From: Actinomadura macrotermitis
GTDB taxonomy: Bacteria > Actinomycetota > Actinomycetes > Streptosporangiales > Streptosporangiaceae
Length of the DNA stretch: 64,000 nucleotides
Direction: 5' to 3'
NCBI RefSeq assembly: GCF_009604375.1
Contig: NZ_WEGH01000006.1
Location: 372,001-436,000 of the forward strand
In this document: positions 36,637 through 43,848 of the stretch, piece after piece
Layout of the letters: each line of letters starts with the position of its first letter
Position numbering within the stretch: the stretch's first letter is position 1
The notes under the pieces: model-generated
Told to the model about the DNA's origin: nothing
Databases searched by the model: none
The model's input: the letters and a program-made list of their open reading frames with translations, nothing else
Made by a program: the position numbers and the translations under genes

Positions 36637-36656
36637 AACCAAGCGATTGCTTGATA
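36637..36656. promoter_or_regulatory. TetR-type operator candidate (dispersed motif, copy 4)
   Basis: On the plus strand AACCAAGCGATTGCTTGATA: arms of CAAGC and GCTTG around GATT, within the same 8-4-8 frame as the sites at 3658 and 8876. Read on the minus strand, it matches the 8876 site in 15 of 20 positions. Confidence 0.6.
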
Positions 36657-36665
36657 GCGACGATA

Positions 36666-37346
36666 TCAGGCGAGCCGGTCCAGCCACTCGGCCAGCAGCG
36701 CCGCCTCGGGCGCGCTGAGCGCCGGGGGCGGCCCGGCGGCCAGCTCGGCGCGCAGCGCCACCGCCCGCGCGGCGATCCCGTCGCCCGCGCCGTCCGCGGC
36801 GGCGCCGGTGGTGAGGGCGGCGAGGACCGCCTCGCGGGTGCGCTCCGACAGCTCCCCGGCGCCGTCCGGGTCCGCGATGACCGCGAGCGTGACGCCGACG
36901 CCGGCGGCGTGCATCATCGCGGCGGCCGTCTCGACCGGGACGCGCAGCAGGCCCGCCCGCGCGACGCGGCCGACCAGGCCGAGCAGGATCTCGTGCGCCT
37001 CCCCCGCGATCGGCGGCCTGCGCGCGCCGCCGTACATCAGGGCGTAGAAGGCCGGGTGGGTACGGCCGAACTCCACGTGCAGGTCCCAGCCGCGCCGCAG
37101 GTCCTCGACCGGGTCGCCGCTGCGCGGCTGCGCGCGCTTGTCCGCCAGGTACCGCTCGAATCCGAGCGCGGCGACGGCGTCCAGCAGGCCCTGCTTGTCG
37201 CCGAAGTGGTGGTACAGCGCCGGCGCGCCGACGCCGGCGGCGGCGCAGACCGCGCGGGTCGACACGGACTCGCTCCCGGAGGCGGCGAGCAGATCGGCGG
37301 CGGCCCGCAGGATGCGGTCCCGGGTGTCGGCGTCCTTGGTGGTCAC
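36666..37346 (-). CDS. TetR/AcrR family transcriptional regulator
   Basis: 226-residue repressor. HTH at about 9-55 (TRDRILRAAADLLAASGSESVSTRAVCAAAGVGAPALYHHFGDKQGLLDAV); the C-terminal domain has FGRTHPAFYALMYGG, a common feature of TetR_C-type regulators. It is divergent from the zinc alcohol dehydrogenase gene at 37441, and a perfect 15-bp palindrome lies between the two, so it most likely represses that dehydrogenase and itself. The NIPSNAP-like gene follows on the same strand after 43 nt. Confidence 0.92.
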   Translation of the reverse strand: MTTKDADTRDRILRAAADLLAASGSESVSTRAVCAAAGVGAPALYHHFGDKQGLLDAVAALGFERYLADKRAQPRSGDPVEDLRRGWDLHVEFGRTHPAFYALMYGGARRPPIAGEAHEILLGLVGRVARAGLLRVPVETAAAMMHAAGVGVTLAVIADPDGAGELSERTREAVLAALTTGAAADGAGDGIAARAVALRAELAAGPPPALSAPEAALLAEWLDRLA

Positions 37347-37389
37347 GAAATCAATGTTACAGCTCTTGGGCGAACGGTGCTACAGTCGC

Positions 37390-37404
37390 TATATCGGCGA
37401 TATA
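37390..37404. promoter_or_regulatory. 15-bp perfect palindrome between tetR and alcohol dehydrogenase genes
   Basis: TATATCGGCGATATA has perfect 7-bp arms around a central G and is AT-rich compared with its surroundings. It lies 36 nt before the dehydrogenase start and 43 nt before the divergent tetR start. It is a strong candidate for the operator of that TetR. Confidence 0.65.
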
Positions 37405-37440
37405 CGACAGTGTGTATCGATGATTACGAAGGAGCGGGCC

Positions 37441-38448
37441 ATGCGCGCCGCCGTACTGAACGCCCCCGGCAAGCCCCTGGACCTGGTCGAGCGGGAGGTG
37501 CCCGAGCCGGGCCCCGGCGAGGTCCTGGTCAAGGTCACCGCCTGCGGGATGTGCTTCTCCGAGGTCAACCAGCTGCACGGGCACTACCCCTTCGGCCGCT
37601 TCCCCGTCACGCCGGGCCACGAGGTGAGCGGCGTCGTCGCGGCGCTCGGCGCCGGCGTGGAGTGGCCCGCCGTCGGCACGCCCGTCGGCGCGCAGTTCCT
37701 TTACTCCTCCTGCGGGCACTGCGACCACTGCGTGCGCGGCGACCAGATGCTGTGCACCGGGACCAGGCAGTTCACCGGCATCACCGTCGACGGCGGGTAC
37801 GCCGAGTACCTCGTCGCCCGCGCCGGGTTCGTCACCCCGCTCCCCGAGGGCCTGGACCCGGTCGCAGCGGCGCCGCTGATGTGCGCGGGCATCACCGCGT
37901 TCAACGGGCTGCGCCAGGGCGGCGCGGGGGCGGGCTCGCGGGTCGCGGTGCTCGGCACCGGCGGCGTCGGCACGATGGCGCTGCGGTTCGCCGTCGCGAT
38001 CGGGGCGCGGGTCGCGGTGGTGTCGCGCTCGCGGCGCGCCGAGGAGGAGGCGCGCCGGCTCGGCGCCGAGGCGTTCTTCGCCACCGAGGAGCAGGACCCG
38101 GCCGCCGCACTGCGCGGCTGGGGCGGCGCCGACCTGATCATGAACACCGCGCCGAGCACCTCCGCCGCGCAGGCCGCGTTCGGCGGGCTGCGCCCGGACG
38201 GGACGCTGCAGATGCTCGGCTACGGCGCCGGCGACCTGACGATCGCGCCGCAGGACCTGGTGCTCATCCGGGCCCGGATCATGGGGTCGCCGTCGGGCTC
38301 GCCGCACGACCTGCGCGACACCCTGGACTTCGCGGCGGCCCATGGCATCGTGCCCGAGGTCACCGCGATCGGCCTGGACGAGGCGCCGGCCGTGCTCGCC
38401 GCGATGGCGGACGGGACCGCGCGCGGCCGGTCGGTCATCGCGTTCTGA
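37441..38448 (+). CDS. Zinc-dependent alcohol dehydrogenase family protein
   Basis: 335-residue medium-chain dehydrogenase. The catalytic zinc site is Cys35, His60 and Glu61 (GHEVSG); the structural zinc site is Cys91, Cys94, Cys97 and Cys105. The Rossmann motif VLGTGGVGTMALRFA binds NAD(P). It oxidises an alcohol or reduces an aldehyde; YahK/AdhC-like members are NADPH aldehyde reductases. GAAGGAGCGGGCC precedes the ATG; a second ATG seven codons upstream is possible. The divergent tetR and the palindrome between them suggest induction by its substrate. Confidence 0.93.
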   Translation: MRAAVLNAPGKPLDLVEREVPEPGPGEVLVKVTACGMCFSEVNQLHGHYPFGRFPVTPGHEVSGVVAALGAGVEWPAVGTPVGAQFLYSSCGHCDHCVRGDQMLCTGTRQFTGITVDGGYAEYLVARAGFVTPLPEGLDPVAAAPLMCAGITAFNGLRQGGAGAGSRVAVLGTGGVGTMALRFAVAIGARVAVVSRSRRAEEEARRLGAEAFFATEEQDPAAALRGWGGADLIMNTAPSTSAAQAAFGGLRPDGTLQMLGYGAGDLTIAPQDLVLIRARIMGSPSGSPHDLRDTLDFAAAHGIVPEVTAIGLDEAPAVLAAMADGTARGRSVIAF

Positions 38449-38519
38449 ATCCTTTCGGGACCGGGACGCCTCTTATGACTGTTCCGGCGGCCACGCCGGG
38501 CGAGACCATGGAGGTTGTC

Positions 38520-38612
38520 ATGACGATCGCGGCGATAGCGGTGGGCGCGTTGGTTCTGGTCTGCATGTGCACGATCACCCTGAAGCGGCGGAGGGACAGG
38601 TCGCGTGGCTGA
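38520..38612 (+). CDS. Small single-span membrane protein upstream of sigma factor
   Basis: 30-residue ORF: MTIAAIAVGALVLVCMCTI is one membrane helix, followed by a basic tail (KRRRDRSRG). GGAGG lies 5 nt before the ATG. An in-frame ATG at 38475 would add 15 residues but has a poorer ribosome-binding site. Its last 8 nt overlap the start of the sigma factor gene, so it is probably translationally coupled to it. The positive-inside rule puts the tail in the cytoplasm. I know of no family; it could be a membrane tether or regulator of the sigma factor. Confidence 0.55.
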   Translation: MTIAAIAVGALVLVCMCTITLKRRRDRSRG

Positions 38613-39138
38613 GCGGGACTGGCCCGGCGACGTGCTCATCGCCGGGGCGCAGCAGGGGGACCTGGAGGCGATCACCGCCCTGGTCTCGGGCGCGCACCCG
38701 CACGTGCAGCGGTTCGCGCGCTCGCTCTGCGCGACGCCGCAGGACGCCGAGGACGCGGCGCAGGAGGCGCTGATCATCCTGTACCGGAAGATCGGGACGC
38801 TGCGGGCGTCGGCCGCGCTGGCGTCGTGGATGTTCCGGATCGTGCGCAACGAGTGCGTCCGGCGGGCGCGGCTGACGCTGCACCCCCCGGAGCCGGTGCA
38901 CACCCCCGTGCCGTCGGCGGAGGAGGACGTGCTCCGGCGGCTGGAGACCGAGCGGGTCGCGGCGGCGATCGCGGCGCTGCCCGCCGACCAGCGGCAGGTC
39001 CTGATCATGCGGGACGTGCAGGGGTACCCGGGGCGGACGACGGCCGCCGCGCTCGGGCTGAGCCTGCCCGCGATGAAGTCGCGGCTGCACCGGGCGCGGG
39101 CGGCCGTCCACGAGGCACTGGAGGGGTCCCATGGCTGA
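38605..39138 (+). CDS. ECF-type RNA polymerase sigma factor
   Basis: 177-residue sigma factor with GTG start. Region 2 is at about 13-82 (LIAGAQQGDLEAITALVSGAHPHVQRFARSLCATPQDAEDAAQEALIILYRKIGTLRASAALASWMFRIVRNECVRRAR) and region 4 at about 115-170 (AIAALPADQRQVLIMRDVQGYPGRTTAAALGLSLPAMKSRLHRARAAVHEAL). No C-terminal extension is present. It overlaps small membrane-protein genes on both sides by 8 nt, so three proteins are made from one transcript. No classical zinc anti-sigma factor is encoded, which makes the flanking small proteins the likely regulators. Confidence 0.93.
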   Translation: MAERDWPGDVLIAGAQQGDLEAITALVSGAHPHVQRFARSLCATPQDAEDAAQEALIILYRKIGTLRASAALASWMFRIVRNECVRRARLTLHPPEPVHTPVPSAEEDVLRRLETERVAAAIAALPADQRQVLIMRDVQGYPGRTTAAALGLSLPAMKSRLHRARAAVHEALEGSHG

Positions 39139-39388
39139 GTCGTACGCGAGCGCCACCCTGACCCGGCACCTGGTCCGGGGCGCGGTGGGCTTCGGCGCGC
39201 TGATCGGGGCGGTCGCGCTCCTGCCGGTCGTCGGGGTCGTCAGCCTGGTCCTGGCGCCCCTCGGCCTGGTCGCGCTGCGCGGCTGCCCGACGTGCTGGGC
39301 CATGGGGCTGGCCGAGACCCTGTCCCGGGGGCGGCTGGAGCGGACGTGCGAGGACGGCGTGTGCTCGGTGAGCCGGTCCGCGCGGTAA
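39131..39388 (+). CDS. Small cysteine-containing membrane protein (putative anti-sigma or redox partner)
   Basis: 85-residue protein. A hydrophobic region at about 15-50 forms one long or two short membrane helices. It is followed by C52-P-T-C55 and then C73 and C78, four cysteines that could bind zinc or form disulfides. The gene overlaps the end of the sigma factor gene by 8 nt. It lacks the HxxxCxxC motif of zinc anti-sigma factors. Position and cysteines make it a candidate sensor or anti-sigma factor for the ECF sigma factor; that role is inference. Confidence 0.65.
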   Translation: MAESYASATLTRHLVRGAVGFGALIGAVALLPVVGVVSLVLAPLGLVALRGCPTCWAMGLAETLSRGRLERTCEDGVCSVSRSAR

Positions 39389-39400
39389 GCGCCGGGTGAC

Positions 39401-39447
39401 CGACGGGTCAGAAGCTGTTAGATTCCGAATCTCGTTCTGACCCGTCG
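39401..39447. promoter_or_regulatory. Nested inverted repeats upstream of acyl-CoA dehydrogenase gene
   Basis: The outer arms CGACGGGTCAGAA (39401-39413) and TTCTGACCCGTCG (39435-39447) are perfect 13-bp complements. Inside them lies a second perfect palindrome, AGATTCCGAATCT (39420-39432). The element ends within the ribosome-binding region (GAGGAG at 39447-39452) of the gene starting at 39459. It may be a repressor operator or an RNA hairpin in the leader. Confidence 0.7.
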
Positions 39448-39458
39448 AGGAGCCCGCG

Positions 39459-40598
39459 ATGAGCCTTTGGAACACCCCCGAGCGCACCGCGCTGCGCGCC
39501 CTGGTGCGCGACTTCACCACCCGGGAGATCGTGCCCTTCCTGCCGGAGTGGGAGCGCGCCGGGGAGCTGCCGCGCGAGCTGCACGCCAAGGCCGCCGCGG
39601 CGGGCCTGCTCGGCGCCGGCTTCCCCGAGGAGGCCGGCGGCTCGGGCGGCGACCCGATCGACGCGCTGATCGTCGCCGAGGAGCTGATCCAGGCGGGCGG
39701 CTCGGGCGGCGTGGTCGCCTCGCTGTTCACCCACGGCATCGCGCTGCCGCACCTGGTCGCCGCGGGCGACAAGGAGCTGGTCGAGCGGTTCGCGCGGCCG
39801 ACGCTGGCGGGCGAGAAGATCGGCGCGCTCGGCGTCACCGAGCCCGACACCGGCTCGGACGTGGCGGGCATCCGCACCACGGCGGTGCGCGACGGCGACT
39901 CCTACATCGTCAACGGCGCCAAGATGTTCATCACCTCGGGCGTGCGCGCCGACTTCGTCACCACCGCCGTGCGCACCGGCGAACCGGGCTTCGGCGGCAT
40001 CTCGCTGCTGGTGGTGGAGAAGGGCACGCCCGGCTTCACGGTGTCGCGGGCGCTGGACAAGATGGGCTGGCTCTGCTCCGACACCGCCGAGCTGTCGTTC
40101 AGCGACGTGCGCGTCCCGGCGGCCAACCTGGTCGGCGCCGAGAACAGCGGGTTCCTGCAGATCGTGCAGAACTTCGTCACCGAGCGGCTGTCGCTGGCCG
40201 TCCAGGCGTACGCGACGGCGCAGCGCTGCCTGGACCTCACCCTGGACTGGGTCCGCGAGCGCGAGACGTTCGGCCGGCCGCTGTCGTCGCGGCAGCTGGT
40301 CCGCCACAAGATCGCCGAGATGGCGCGGCAGGTGGACGTCGCGCGCTCCTACACCCGCACCGTCGCCGAGCGCTACATCGCGGGCGAGGACGTGCTGACC
40401 GAGACCGCCTACGCCAAGAACACCGCGGTCTACGCGGTCGAGCACGTGGTGCACGAGGCCGTCCAGCTGCACGGCGGGATGGGCTACATGCGCGAGACCG
40501 AGGTCGAGCGCCACTACCGCGACGCGCGCATCCTCGGCATCGGCGGCGGCACCAACGAGATCATGAACGAGATCATCGCCAAGCGCCTCGGCCTGTAG
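39459..40598 (+). CDS. Acyl-CoA dehydrogenase
   Basis: 379-residue FAD acyl-CoA dehydrogenase. It has LFTHGIALPHLVAAGDKELVERF, GVTEPDTGSDVAGIRTTAVRDGDSYIVNGAKMFITSG (substrate- and FAD-binding beta domain), RETFGRPLSSRQLVRHKIAEM and QLHGGMGYMRETEVERHYRDARILGIGGGTNEIM at the C-terminus. It has full length and all signature motifs. It converts an acyl-CoA to the enoyl-CoA with ETF as acceptor; chain specificity is not readable. The element at 39401-39447 suggests tight, ligand-dependent control. A hairpin terminator separates it from the convergent lipase gene. Confidence 0.94.
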   Translation: MSLWNTPERTALRALVRDFTTREIVPFLPEWERAGELPRELHAKAAAAGLLGAGFPEEAGGSGGDPIDALIVAEELIQAGGSGGVVASLFTHGIALPHLVAAGDKELVERFARPTLAGEKIGALGVTEPDTGSDVAGIRTTAVRDGDSYIVNGAKMFITSGVRADFVTTAVRTGEPGFGGISLLVVEKGTPGFTVSRALDKMGWLCSDTAELSFSDVRVPAANLVGAENSGFLQIVQNFVTERLSLAVQAYATAQRCLDLTLDWVRERETFGRPLSSRQLVRHKIAEMARQVDVARSYTRTVAERYIAGEDVLTETAYAKNTAVYAVEHVVHEAVQLHGGMGYMRETEVERHYRDARILGIGGGTNEIMNEIIAKRLGL

Positions 40599-40606
40599 CG
40601 GCGGGC

Positions 40607-40633
40607 GGAGGGGGCGGGCGGGCCGCCCCCTCC
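40607..40633. terminator. Bidirectional terminator hairpin
   Basis: Perfect 9-bp stem GGAGGGGGC with GCCCCCTCC around a 9-nt loop, midway between the convergent acyl-CoA dehydrogenase and lipase genes. Confidence 0.7.
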
Positions 40634-40640
40634 CGGGCGG

Positions 40641-41486
40641 TTAGAGCGGGCTGCCGCAGTTGATGGGCCAGTACGGGCCCCAGATGTCGAGCGAGTTCAG
40701 CACGAACCTGACCATGACCGGGTCGAAGTCGATGCCGACGTGCGCGTTGGTGTCGCCCGCGCACTTGTCCTGGAGCAGCACGTTCTGCGCGTTGGAGCCG
40801 TTCAGGAACGCCGAGGTGTAGGGGGTGACGACCTCGTCGTACTTGGTCGCGAGCACGATGTAGGTCGGGCCGGGGACGGTGTCGCCGTCGGCGTTCAGCT
40901 TCTTCAGGAAGTCCGAGCCGACGATCTGCTGCCCGGCCGCCGGCGCCGCTTGCACCACCGCCTGGGTGATGCCGAGCAGGCTGCCGAGCGCGGCGAGGCC
41001 GCTCGCGGTGGTGCCGTGGTTGGACGGCACGATCCCGACGAGCTTGTTCACCTTGGCCGCGCCGCCGAGGAACTTCATGTAGTAGCGGGGCATCATGCCG
41101 CCCTGCGAGTGCCCGACGATGTCGACCTTGCCGGTCTTGGTGGCGGCGAGGACCTTGTCGACGAACGCCGACAGCTCCCCCGCCGACGTCGGGATGTCGC
41201 CGGTGCCCTGGATCGGGGCGTCCTTGGCGCCGCCGTAGTTCAGCGCGAAGACGCAGTAGCCGGCCTTCTTCAGCTCGGGCGAGAGCTTCTGCCAGTTGAA
41301 GGCCATGTTCTCGAAGGTGCCGTGGACGAGGACGACCGGGCGCGGGTGCGCGAACGAGGGCCTGCAGTTCCAGTCGTTGGCCCCGGCCGGGACCGTCTCG
41401 GCATGGGCGGTGGTGCCGGTCAGCCCGATCAGGGCGGGCAGTGCCGCGGCGATGACGGCCCAGGAGCGAAGTCGCCTGAGACGCAT
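40641..41486 (-). CDS. Secreted triacylglycerol lipase/esterase
   Basis: 281-residue alpha/beta hydrolase. A signal peptide (about 1-29, RRLRSWAVIAAALPALIGLTGTTAHA) directs secretion. The oxyanion region is PVVLVHGTF (51-58) and the nucleophile Ser127 is in GHSQGG. Acid and His are expected in the C-terminal part (TKYDEVVTPYTSAF and AHVGIDFDPVM). Cysteines at about 41 and 78, and a C-terminal pair, can form disulfides as in Streptomyces lipases of this family. It hydrolyses lipids or esters outside the cell. A GC hairpin lies about 36 nt upstream of the start. Confidence 0.92.
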   Translation of the reverse strand: MRLRRLRSWAVIAAALPALIGLTGTTAHAETVPAGANDWNCRPSFAHPRPVVLVHGTFENMAFNWQKLSPELKKAGYCVFALNYGGAKDAPIQGTGDIPTSAGELSAFVDKVLAATKTGKVDIVGHSQGGMMPRYYMKFLGGAAKVNKLVGIVPSNHGTTASGLAALGSLLGITQAVVQAAPAAGQQIVGSDFLKKLNADGDTVPGPTYIVLATKYDEVVTPYTSAFLNGSNAQNVLLQDKCAGDTNAHVGIDFDPVMVRFVLNSLDIWGPYWPINCGSPL

Positions 41487-41521
41487 GGTCTCTCCTTCAT
41501 GAGGGCACGGCGAACACGCGT

Positions 41522-41542
41522 CGCGGCCTCGCCGAGGCCGCG
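41522..41542. terminator. Hairpin between tetR and lipase genes
   Basis: CGCGGCCTC and GAGGCCGCG form a perfect 9-bp stem with a GCC loop, 36 nt upstream of the lipase start and 144 nt downstream of the tetR stop on the same strand. It may end tetR transcription or lie in the lipase leader. Confidence 0.4.
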
Positions 41543-41685
41543 CGTCAGCGCCGTAGGGGTGGGACGGGGGGGCGGGCCGGTGTCACCCGTCCGCCGCTCC
41601 GTGAGGTGTGCTCAAAGTAAGCCCGTACCGACCACGCGTCTTATCGGCCCGGCATCGACTTGCCCGCCCCGGCTTGTAAGCCAGG

Positions 41686-42354
41686 TCACAATCCCCCGAG
41701 CAGTCCGTTCACCAGAGCGCGCAGACCCTCGACATAGGTGCCTTCCGCGGTGACCGGTCCCCATTGGTCCGCCATCGAGGCGAGCCGGGGCAGCTCGGCC
41801 GGGTCGATCTCCGCGAAGACGCGCTCGCGGTAGGTCGGCCGGCCGGAGTCCGCGCGGCGGCGCGCGGCGGCGGCCCGCACGATGACCTCGCCGACCGTGT
41901 AGTACCAGATCGCCCGGTAGGCGTGCGCCGCCTGCTCGGGCGTGAGGCCGCACACGACGGCGGCGTCCACGATCTGCTCGGTGTACCAGAGCGCCGAGCG
42001 GGCCAGCACGTCGTCGGCGGTGAGCGCCTCCACGACCCACGCGCAGCCGGCCACGGCGTCGTGCATCGCGGTCGCGGCGACGACGATCCGCTCCCGCGGG
42101 TCGTCGGGCAGCGGCGGCCGGGTGACCGCGGTCGCCGCGTAGTCGTCCAGCAGCAGGACGAGCAGCTCCTCCTTGTCCCGGACGTGGTGGTACAGCGCCA
42201 TCGGGGTGCTGCCGACCTCCCGGGCGAGCCGGCGCATCGTCAGCCGCTCCACGCCCTCGGCCTCCACCACCCGCCGGGCCGCCGCCAGGATCTCGGCGCG
42301 GGAGAACTTCGGCGGGCGTCCGGTGCGCCCGGGCTGCGAAGACGGGTTCGGCAT
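41686..42354 (-). CDS. TetR/AcrR family transcriptional regulator
   Basis: 222-residue regulator. The HTH is at about 17-63 (SRAEILAAARRVVEAEGVERLTMRRLAREVGSTPMALYHHVRDKEELLVLLLDDYA), followed by a TetR_C-like domain (WYTEQIVDAAVVCGLTPEQAAHAYRAIWYYTVGEV). The ATG at 42354 has a GTGGGG sequence upstream; starts at 42363 and 42366 are possible. It is divergent from a 14-helix drug exporter, the classic TetR-efflux layout, and a quasi-palindrome overlaps the exporter start codon. Confidence 0.9.
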   Translation of the reverse strand: MPNPSSQPGRTGRPPKFSRAEILAAARRVVEAEGVERLTMRRLAREVGSTPMALYHHVRDKEELLVLLLDDYAATAVTRPPLPDDPRERIVVAATAMHDAVAGCAWVVEALTADDVLARSALWYTEQIVDAAVVCGLTPEQAAHAYRAIWYYTVGEVIVRAAAARRRADSGRPTYRERVFAEIDPAELPRLASMADQWGPVTAEGTYVEGLRALVNGLLGGL

Positions 42355-42414
42355 GCCCCACATCATCGCGCATCCGGCGGGAGGGGGCTCGACAGCGAAG
42401 TGCCGCGCCGCTAC

Positions 42415-42434
42415 TTTTCTTACATGTACAAAAA
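42415..42434. promoter_or_regulatory. Quasi-palindrome over the efflux gene start codon
   Basis: TTTTCTTACATGTACAAAAA is symmetric at 16 of 20 positions around TACATGTA and is strikingly AT-rich for this DNA. It includes the ATG of the MFS gene, so a bound repressor would block both transcription and access to the start. It is a candidate TetR operator. Confidence 0.5.
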
Positions 42435-43848
42435 ATCGTCGGCCGCGCTGGCGGCCGCCTCGGCGGCCCAGTTCATGGCCGCCCTGGACATGTCCGTGGT
42501 GAACGTGGCCCTGCCCGCGATCCGCCCCGCCCTCGGCTTCGCCCCGCTCGACCTCGTCTGGGTCGTGCACGTCTACGCGCTCGCCTTCGGCGGGCTGCTG
42601 CTGCTCGGCGGCCGCGCCGCCGACCTGTTCGGGCGCCGCCGCCTGTTCACCGGCGGCCTCGCCGTCTTCGCCCTCGCCTCCCTGGCGGGCGGCCTCGCCC
42701 AGTCCCCCGCCCAGCTCATCGCCGCCCGCGCCGTGCAGGGCGTGGCCGCGGCGGCGTTCTCGCCCGCCGCGCTCGCCACCCTCGCCGTCACCTTCGAGGG
42801 CCGGGCACGGGTGCGAGCGCTCGGGATCTGGAGCGCGGCGAACGCGGCGGGCGGCGCGCTCGGCGTCCTCGCGGGCGGGCTGCTGGTGGAGTACGCCGGC
42901 TGGCGCTGGGTGATGCTGGTCAACCTGCCGATCGCGGCGGCCGCGCTCGCGCTCGCCGCCGCCGGCGTCCCCGCCGACACGCGCACCGGCCCCCGGCCCC
43001 GGCTGGACGTGGCCGGCGCCGTCCTCGCGACCGCCGGGACCGGGCTGCTCATCCTCGGCGTCGTGCGCACCGACCGGTACGGCTGGACGTCGGGCGCCAC
43101 CCTCGGCACGCTCGCGGCCGCCGCCGTCCTGCTGGCGGCCTTCGTCCTCGTCGAGCGGCGCGCGAAGGCGCCGCTGGTACGGCTCGGGCTGCTGCGCAGC
43201 CGCTGGGTCGCGGGGGCGAACGTGTTCGTCTTCCTGGCGGCCGCCGGGCAGTTCGCGGCCTTCTACTTCGTGTCCCTGTACATGCAGCAGGTGCTGCACA
43301 TGGGCGCCGCCGCCACGGGCGCGGCGTTCCTGCCGTTCTCGGCGGGCGTGGTGGCGGGCAGCGTCCTCGCCACCCGGATCGTCTCGGCCCGGGGCCCGCG
43401 CGCCGCGCTCCTGCCGGGCGGCCTGCTGGCGGCGGCGGGCCTCGGCTGGTTCGCGCTGATCAGCCCGGACGGCGGGTTCCTCACCGACGTGCTCGGCCCG
43501 TCCCTGGTCGGCAGCGTCGGCATCGGCCTCTGCCTCGCCCCGCTCGCGGCGGCCGCGACGACCGGCGTCGCCCCGCACGAGGCGGGCATGGCGTCGGGCG
43601 TGCTGAGCAGCGCGCGGCAGCTCGGCGGGGCCGTCGGGATCGCGGGCCTGGCGACCGTCGCCGCCGGGCGCACCGGCGCGGGCGGTTCGGCGGCGGCGCT
43701 GAACGACGGCTACGCGCTCAGCCTCGGCATCGGTGGCGCGCTGTTCCTGGTGGCGGTGGTCGTCGCGGTCACCGTGCTGCCCCGGCCGCCGCGCCGGGCG
43801 GCGGCGGCCGGAACACCGGCCGGGGAGAAGGCCCCGGTGGCGGGCTAG
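42424..43848 (+). CDS. DHA2-type MFS drug efflux transporter
   Basis: 474-residue major facilitator with about 14 predicted membrane helices. QFMAALDMSVVNVALPAIRPAL is the motif D1 of DHA2 exporters, GGRAADLFGRRRLFTGGLAVF the loop 2-3 motif A, and LATLAVTFEGRARVRALGIWSAANAAGGALGVLAGGLLVEYAGWRWVMLVNLPI the motif C region. It likely exports hydrophobic drugs or a metabolite by proton antiport. No good Shine-Dalgarno precedes the ATG at 42424, so the mRNA may be leaderless. Its stop shares CTAG with the convergent racemase gene. Confidence 0.92.
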   Translation: MYKKSSAALAAASAAQFMAALDMSVVNVALPAIRPALGFAPLDLVWVVHVYALAFGGLLLLGGRAADLFGRRRLFTGGLAVFALASLAGGLAQSPAQLIAARAVQGVAAAAFSPAALATLAVTFEGRARVRALGIWSAANAAGGALGVLAGGLLVEYAGWRWVMLVNLPIAAAALALAAAGVPADTRTGPRPRLDVAGAVLATAGTGLLILGVVRTDRYGWTSGATLGTLAAAAVLLAAFVLVERRAKAPLVRLGLLRSRWVAGANVFVFLAAAGQFAAFYFVSLYMQQVLHMGAAATGAAFLPFSAGVVAGSVLATRIVSARGPRAALLPGGLLAAAGLGWFALISPDGGFLTDVLGPSLVGSVGIGLCLAPLAAAATTGVAPHEAGMASGVLSSARQLGGAVGIAGLATVAAGRTGAGGSAAALNDGYALSLGIGGALFLVAVVVAVTVLPRPPRRAAAAGTPAGEKAPVAG

